64,000 bases of DNA, from NCBI RefSeq assembly GCF_003122325.1, contig NZ_QFBC01000004.1, positions 372,001-436,000 on the forward strand. The letters run 5' to 3'. The stretch is from Rhizobium album. Lineage in GTDB: Bacteria > Pseudomonadota > Alphaproteobacteria > Rhizobiales > Rhizobiaceae. Below the pieces are notes generated by a model, which made no database searches, was not told the origin of the DNA, and saw only the letters and a list, made by a program, of their open reading frames with translations. A program made the translations under genes and the position numbers. This document shows positions 59,441 through 64,000 of this stretch, piece after piece (the stretch's first letter is position 1; each line of letters begins with the position of its first letter).

Positions 59441-61027
59441 ATGAGCACCCATGACTACATCATCGTCGGCAGCGGCATCAACGCGCTGGTAGCGGCGGCC
59501 GTGCTCGGCAAGAAGGGCAAGAAGGTACTCCTCCTGGAGCGCAACGACCGTATCGGCGGCTGCCTGCGCACCGAGGAGATCACCGCGCCGGGCTTCATCC
59601 ACGACGTGATGGCGACGACGATGGTGCTGTTCCTCACCTCGCCCGCCTATGGGGCGCTCGGCAAGGATCTGGAGGCTCGCGGGCTGGAATTCGCCCATGC
59701 CGACCTGCCCACCGGCGTCCTGCGGCCGGATGGATCGCACATGATCTTCTCCAAGGACCGGCAGCGCAACATCGCCACCTTCGAGGCGCTGGCCGCCGGC
59801 GACGGCGCCGCATTCTCCCGCGAGATGGACAAGCTCGGCGCCGATGCGCCCTTCCTCTTCTCGCTGCTCGGCGGCGCCCTGTGGTCCGGCAACATCGCCA
59901 AGACGATGGCGAAGGAAGCGTGGAGGCGGGGCTTGCGCAATCTCGCCGGCTGGTTCGGCGAGGCGCTGATGCCGGCGCGTGCGCATCTCGAAAGCACCTA
60001 CCGGTCCGAAGATATCCAGGCGCTGTGGGCGCCATGGGTGCTGCATTGCGGCCTCGGTCCGGAAAGCGCCTATTCTGCCGAGATGGTCAAGGTCATCGGT
60101 TTTGCCATCGAACTGGCCGGATGCCCGGTCGCCAGGGGCGGTGCCAAAACGCTGCTTTCCGCCTTCGAAAAACTGATCACCGACAATGGCGGCACCATCC
60201 GCACCGGCACCGATGTCGAGGCCCTGATCCAGGGTGCCGGCGGCCGTGCCACCGGGGTCCGGCTTGCCGGCGGAGAAACGCTGTCAGCCACAGGCGGGGT
60301 CATCGCCTCGGTGACGCCGACCCAACTCTACGGCCGCTTGCTGAAGGACTGGCCGGCGCCGCCCGCGGAGGTCAACGACGGCGTCAAATCCTTCCGCTAC
60401 GGCAAGGGCAACATGCAGATCCATTATGCGCTGAATAGCCCGCCGCGCTGGAAGCACAATGCCGAGCTCGGCCAGGTGGCGCTGCTGCACCTGACCCCCG
60501 GCCTCGACGGCGTGTCGCGCGCTGCCAACGAGGCCGAACGCGGCATGCTGCCCGCCGTGCCGACGATCTGCGTCGGCCAGCCCGCCTCCTTCGATCCGAG
60601 CCGGGCACCCGAAGGCAAATCGATCCTCTGGCTGCAGCTTCCCGAAACGCCGCGCTTCATCAAGGGCGATGCCGCCGGCCAGCTCGACATTCCGGCGGAC
60701 GGCCGCTGGAACGAGGCGCTGCGGGAAAGCTACGCCGACCGCATCGAGGCGATCCTCGAAACCCATATCGACGGGTTCCGGGAAACGGTCATTGCCCGAA
60801 AGAGCTATTCGCCGGCGGATCTGGAAACGATGAACATGAACCTTGTCGGCGGCGATCCCTATGGCGGCTTCTGCGGACTGGACCAGTTTTTCCTGTGGCG
60901 GCCATTCAAGTCTTCTGTTAACCACCGCACCCACGTGCCGGGGCTGTATCATATTGGCGCATCGACGCATCCGGGACCCGGCCTTGGCGGGGGCTCCGGT
61001 TTCCTTCTGGCTTCATCGCTGAAATAA
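59441..61027 (+). CDS. FAD-dependent oxidoreductase (phytoene desaturase/PYROXD2-like), paralog 2
   Basis: A 528-residue flavoprotein of the same family as the minus-strand gene at 56478. The FAD motif is YIIVGSGINALVAAAVLGKK with LLERNDRIGGCLRTEEITAP, and the end HIGASTHPGPGLGGGSGFLL. Sequence identity with the first paralog is moderate over most of the length, including SRAPEGKSILWLQL. They may act on related substrates, or on successive steps. The MarR gene begins 25 bases after the stop. Substrate unknown. Confidence 0.88.
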   Translation: MSTHDYIIVGSGINALVAAAVLGKKGKKVLLLERNDRIGGCLRTEEITAPGFIHDVMATTMVLFLTSPAYGALGKDLEARGLEFAHADLPTGVLRPDGSHMIFSKDRQRNIATFEALAAGDGAAFSREMDKLGADAPFLFSLLGGALWSGNIAKTMAKEAWRRGLRNLAGWFGEALMPARAHLESTYRSEDIQALWAPWVLHCGLGPESAYSAEMVKVIGFAIELAGCPVARGGAKTLLSAFEKLITDNGGTIRTGTDVEALIQGAGGRATGVRLAGGETLSATGGVIASVTPTQLYGRLLKDWPAPPAEVNDGVKSFRYGKGNMQIHYALNSPPRWKHNAELGQVALLHLTPGLDGVSRAANEAERGMLPAVPTICVGQPASFDPSRAPEGKSILWLQLPETPRFIKGDAAGQLDIPADGRWNEALRESYADRIEAILETHIDGFRETVIARKSYSPADLETMNMNLVGGDPYGGFCGLDQFFLWRPFKSSVNHRTHVPGLYHIGASTHPGPGLGGGSGFLLASSLK

Positions 61028-61051
61028 CGTCACGGAACACGGAAAGGTGTC

Positions 61052-61558
61052 ATGGAGGATCGATTCGCAGGCATGGCGCTGAAGCGCAAGCGGGAGATGA
61101 CCGAGGCGCGCCCGACCATGGGCGAGATCGGCCTCAACCATTTCGCGCCCTACCTGATGAACCGCATCATTTCCCGCTGGAACGCCAACCTGGCGGAAGA
61201 GCTGAAGCAGATGGAGATGACCACCGCCAAGATGCGGGCGCTCGCCATCCTCAGCATCACGCCGTCGGTGACGATCAACGAGCTTTCCGTCTTCGCCGTC
61301 ACCGAACAGTCGACCATGAGCCGGACGCTGGATTCGCTGGAGGAGCAGGGTTACATCCGCCGCCAGCCGCGCCCCGAGGACATGCGCATCCGCGACGTGA
61401 CGATCACCGAGGAGGGGCGCACCATCTTCGAGAAGGTGTGGCCGACGATGTATGATTCGCTGTTGAAGATGTTCGACGGCGTCGAGGAGGAAGAATACCG
61501 CGCCTTCATCTCGGTGCTGCACCGTATCCTGCATAACATCCGCAAGCACGAGATCTGA
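61052..61558 (+). CDS. MarR-family transcriptional regulator
   Basis: A 168-residue winged-helix regulator. The core contains MTTAKMRALAILSITPSVTI, NELSVFAVTEQSTMSRTLDS with recognition helix, the wing QPRPEDMRIRDVTITEEG, and a C-terminal dimerisation helix YRAFISVLHRILHNIRKHEI. The N-terminal extension of about 25 residues is basic. It probably regulates the FAD oxidoreductase and cyclase genes. The start ATG 61052 follows AAAGGTGTC. It ends eight bases before the convergent phosphatase-family gene. Confidence 0.9.
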   Translation: MEDRFAGMALKRKREMTEARPTMGEIGLNHFAPYLMNRIISRWNANLAEELKQMEMTTAKMRALAILSITPSVTINELSVFAVTEQSTMSRTLDSLEEQGYIRRQPRPEDMRIRDVTITEEGRTIFEKVWPTMYDSLLKMFDGVEEEEYRAFISVLHRILHNIRKHEI

Positions 61559-61566
61559 GGCCGGCT

Positions 61567-62379
61567 TCAGGCGGCCGTCACCGCCTGCTGCAGATCGACC
61601 ACCGCCTTGACCGGCAGGTGGTCGGAGGCCATACGCGCCAGCGGCGTGTCATGCGTCTGGAAGCTGGAAATCAGCCCCTGGCGATTGGCGATGATGCGGT
61701 CGAGCGCCAGCAGCGGCAGACCGGAAGGGAAGCTCGGCACCGCCGGCGGCATATGCCCGAAGGCGGGATGCAGTGTGTTGAGCGAGGAGCGATCACCGAG
61801 ACGCCATTCGTTGAGATCGCCGAGCAGCAGCGTCGGCGTTTCGTCGCGGCTCTTCATCAGTTCGATGATCGTATGCAGCTGCTGTGCCCGGGAACGCCTG
61901 AGAAGGCCGAGATGGGCGGCGATGATGCGCAGGCTGCCGCCCTGCTTCAAATCGATCTCGACGACGACGGCACCGCGCGGCTCCAGCCCCGGCAGCGTGA
62001 CCGGGTGGAGGTCGCGCACCACGCCCTGGCGGACGAGCACGACATTGCCGTGCCAGCCATGCGCCTTGGGAAAACCGGCCGCACCGACCGAGACGAGGCC
62101 GGTTTCCCGCTCCAGATGGGCGAGATCGAGCAATCCGGCCCGTTCGCCGAACCGCTGGTCGGCCTCCTGCAGGGCGATGACGTCGGCACCGATCTCCTGG
62201 ATGACGCGCGCGGTACGCTCCGGATCGAAGCGGCGGTCGACGCCGATACATTTGTGGACGTTGTAGGAGGCGACGAGCGTGCCGGACGGGGATGTTATCT
62301 GCTTGCCATCAGGACGGTTCTTCCTGTTTCGAAGCGCCTCCAGAACGGTGGAGGAAAGAGTTCCGTTCTTTCTTTGCAT
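61567..62379 (-). CDS. Endonuclease/exonuclease/phosphatase (EEP) family hydrolase
   Basis: A 270-residue member of the EEP superfamily. Catalytic motifs are VASYNVHKCIG (Asn), IALQEADQRFG (metal Glu), IIAAHLGLLRRSRAQQLHT, LLLGDLNEWRLGD (Asp and Asn) and ASDHLPVKAVV (Asp-His pair). These enzymes cleave phosphodiesters in nucleic acids or lipids. The next gene on the same strand is a PLD-type cardiolipin synthase, and the pair is often adjacent in rhizobia, so a link with phospholipids is possible. The start at 62379 is one option; the fold begins near residue 34. Confidence 0.9.
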   Translation of the reverse strand: MQRKNGTLSSTVLEALRNRKNRPDGKQITSPSGTLVASYNVHKCIGVDRRFDPERTARVIQEIGADVIALQEADQRFGERAGLLDLAHLERETGLVSVGAAGFPKAHGWHGNVVLVRQGVVRDLHPVTLPGLEPRGAVVVEIDLKQGGSLRIIAAHLGLLRRSRAQQLHTIIELMKSRDETPTLLLGDLNEWRLGDRSSLNTLHPAFGHMPPAVPSFPSGLPLLALDRIIANRQGLISSFQTHDTPLARMASDHLPVKAVVDLQQAVTAA

Positions 62380-62395
62380 CTCTTCGCCGTTTGCC

Positions 62396-63856
62396 TCAAA
62401 GATAGGGCGAGCCCAACCACAGGATGCGGTCGACCAGGCGCCAAAGGAAGGGCCGCGCCCGCAGGCTTTCCAGCGTTACCGCCTTTGCCGTGCCGATGGC
62501 GGCCCCGATCCGGGTATCGATTTCCCTTGCAAAATTGGTGTCGAGCACCTCGATGTCAACCTCGAAATTGAGCCTGAGCGAGCGGGGGTCGATGTTGGAC
62601 GAGCCGATATAGGACCACTGTCCGTCGACGGCGAGCAGCTTGGAATGGTCGAAGGCACCCTCCGCCCGCCAGATCCGGCAATAATGCTTCAGCACCTGGT
62701 CGAACTGCCCGGTCATGGCGTGATCGACGAGCATCAGGTTGTTGCGGGCGGGCACGACGATATCCACCTCGACGCCGCGGCGGGCGGCGGTGACCAGCGC
62801 GGTGATCAGTTCGCGGTCCGGCAGGAAATAGGGCGACATGATGCGGATCGTCCGGCGCGCCACGGAAAAGGCGCCCATCAACACCTTGTGGTTGGTTTCC
62901 AGGCTTTTGTCCGGCCCGGTGGCGATCGCCCGCATCAACATCGGCGAGCCGGCCTCCGAACCCGGTTCGGCGATCGTCCAGCAGGGATCGTCGAGCAGTT
63001 CGCCGCTGGCAAAGCGCCAGTCCTCGGCGGCGATGGCGAAAAGATCGGCGACGACCGGTCCGGTGAGGCGGAAATGCGTGTCGCGCGCCGCTTCGTCGCC
63101 GGCGAACTCCTGCGAAAACCCCTCGCGGATGTTCATGCCGCCGGTAAAGGCAACCGCGCCGTCGATGATGACGATCTTGCGGTGGGTGCGCAGGTTGGCA
63201 TAGGGCAGGCGAAGACCCATGATGACATTGCCGTTGAACACCTCGATGGTGACGCCGCGCTTTTTCAGATGGCCGAGGATGCTCGGAACCGAATAGCGCG
63301 CCCCCACCGCATCGACCAGAACCCGCACGATGACGCCGCGGCGCACGGCGGCGACCAGTGCTGCGGCAATGCGCAGGCCGATGCGGTCGCGGTCGAAGAT
63401 ATAGGTTTCGAGGATGATGCTGCGTTCCGCCGAGGCGATGGCCGCCTCGATGGCGTCATAAGCCTGCAGACCGCCGTCGAGCAGCAAAACGGTGTTGCCC
63501 GTCGTCAGCTGGTGGCGGGTTACCCGGTCGGCCAGCGTTTTCAGCGCGGCAAAACGGTGGCCGAACTTTTGGGCGACCTCTTCATGCACGGCATCGTAGC
63601 TGACATAGGGATCGGGGAGATCGGTCCAGGACGGCAGATGATGGGCGGCGAGCGAGGCACGGCGCATGCGGTTGATGCCGGCAACCGCATAGATCGCCGC
63701 GCCGACGAGCGGCGACAGCACGATGACGCCGACCCAGCCGATCGCCGAGCGGACATCCTCCTTCGTCATGGCCGCATGCACCGCGGCAATCGTTCCGGTC
63801 AGCAGCGACAGGGCGCCGAGAATATGCGGCCAATAATTGACGAGAAGATCAGGCAT
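62396..63856 (-). CDS. cls: Cardiolipin synthase-like phospholipase D protein
   Basis: A 486-residue membrane protein with two N-terminal membrane segments (about 10-30 and 38-60) and two PLD domains. The HKD motifs are HRKIVIIDGAVAFTGG (near residue 223) and HSKLLAVDGQWSYIGSSNID (near 400). It joins phosphatidylglycerol molecules to give cardiolipin, or makes related phospholipids. The sequence ends ILWLGSPYL. The gene is upstream of the EEP gene with 16 bases between them, so both are likely one operon. Confidence 0.93.
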   Translation of the reverse strand: MPDLLVNYWPHILGALSLLTGTIAAVHAAMTKEDVRSAIGWVGVIVLSPLVGAAIYAVAGINRMRRASLAAHHLPSWTDLPDPYVSYDAVHEEVAQKFGHRFAALKTLADRVTRHQLTTGNTVLLLDGGLQAYDAIEAAIASAERSIILETYIFDRDRIGLRIAAALVAAVRRGVIVRVLVDAVGARYSVPSILGHLKKRGVTIEVFNGNVIMGLRLPYANLRTHRKIVIIDGAVAFTGGMNIREGFSQEFAGDEAARDTHFRLTGPVVADLFAIAAEDWRFASGELLDDPCWTIAEPGSEAGSPMLMRAIATGPDKSLETNHKVLMGAFSVARRTIRIMSPYFLPDRELITALVTAARRGVEVDIVVPARNNLMLVDHAMTGQFDQVLKHYCRIWRAEGAFDHSKLLAVDGQWSYIGSSNIDPRSLRLNFEVDIEVLDTNFAREIDTRIGAAIGTAKAVTLESLRARPFLWRLVDRILWLGSPYL

Positions 63857-63973
63857 GCGCTCAGATATAACCTTTGCCGGCCGCTCTTCAATCGGATCGA
63901 AAAGACGCGTCCGCTGCCATACGGTAAATCATCGCCGCCCCGGCCGGCAAGAGGGCCAGCCGCAGGGGTTTTG

Positions 63974-63999
63974 AAGGCATTCTCGTCCGAAAATGCCTT
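63974..63999. terminator. Near-palindrome at the window end
   Basis: AAGGCATT and AATGCCTT pair with an inner TCG/CGA step around a two-base loop, giving a long hairpin. Without the sequence beyond 64000 it is not clear whether a T run follows, so it may be a terminator or part of an intergenic repeat. Confidence 0.45.
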
Positions 64000-64000
64000 A

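Noticed and set aside
1-64000. CRISPR arrays, tRNA or rRNA genes, complete insertion sequences
   Set aside because: No regularly spaced repeats, no tRNA cloverleaf or rRNA stretches and no transposase with inverted ends could be found by reading both strands.

Overview
The window looks like a chromosomal segment of a GC-rich alphaproteobacterium of the Rhizobiales, most likely Rhizobiaceae. The reasons are an Irr-type Fur regulator divergent from fabA-fabB-fabI, a membrane-anchored CycM-type cytochrome c, SRP RNA just upstream of dnaX-ybaB, a DnaX that lacks most zinc cysteines, and copies of intergenic palindromic repeats that resemble known rhizobial families. No tRNA, rRNA, CRISPR array or intact insertion sequence was found.

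Layout. (1) 1-6.7 kb: a catabolic cluster with the end of one gene (probably an acyl-CoA dehydrogenase), a full acyl-CoA dehydrogenase, two crotonase-fold proteins, a split transketolase, and a divergent regulator that is a head-to-tail duplication of a GntR/FadR protein. (2) 6.7-12.6 kb: a ferric-siderophore surface-signalling and uptake block on the minus strand (FecI sigma, FecR anti-sigma, TonB transducer-receptor with STN domain, RhtX/FptX-like MFS transporter, and a small unknown protein). (3) 12.6-17.8 kb: an accessory, partly decayed stretch with a fragment of a second ECF sigma factor, an M20 peptidase, a small HNH-like protein, a ParE-like toxin behind a frameshifted antitoxin, an unknown protein and a small secreted protein. 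(4) 17.8-23.5 kb: SDR, DUF1275, TMEM43-like, YdcF and TRIC-type proteins plus small exported proteins. (5) 23.5-27.9 kb: irr, fabA-fabB-fabI and an RsmC-like methyltransferase. (6) 28-38.9 kb: the minus-strand transcription/translation block rimP-nusA-ylxR-like-infB, then (after a terminator, a palindromic repeat and an unknown gene) rbfA-truB-rpsO-pnp. (7) 39-51 kb: housekeeping genes (murein transglycosylase, recR, MOSC, LysE, ybaB, dnaX, SRP RNA, HIT, nudC, WYL regulator, VOC, pheA, kdsB, cycM, AEC transporter). (8) 51.6-64 kb: PfkB/adenosine kinase, SH3 protein, 2-hydroxyacid dehydrogenase, a MoeB/ThiF-like protein without zinc cysteines, recF, then a cluster of two paralogous FAD oxidoreductases with a cyclase/formamidase-like hydrolase and a MarR regulator, and finally an endonuclease/phosphatase-family protein and a cardiolipin-synthase-like PLD protein.

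Most interesting: the tandem FadR-type regulator with a palindromic candidate operator just upstream of the split transketolase; the unknown His/Asp/Glu-rich small protein at the end of the siderophore operon; the decayed toxin-antitoxin and sigma-factor remnants; and the FAD-oxidoreductase pair with cyclase. Nothing in the window can be declared a new system from sequence alone; the first and last clusters are the best candidates for undescribed catabolic pathways. All function calls rest on motifs read by eye; no database search was run.
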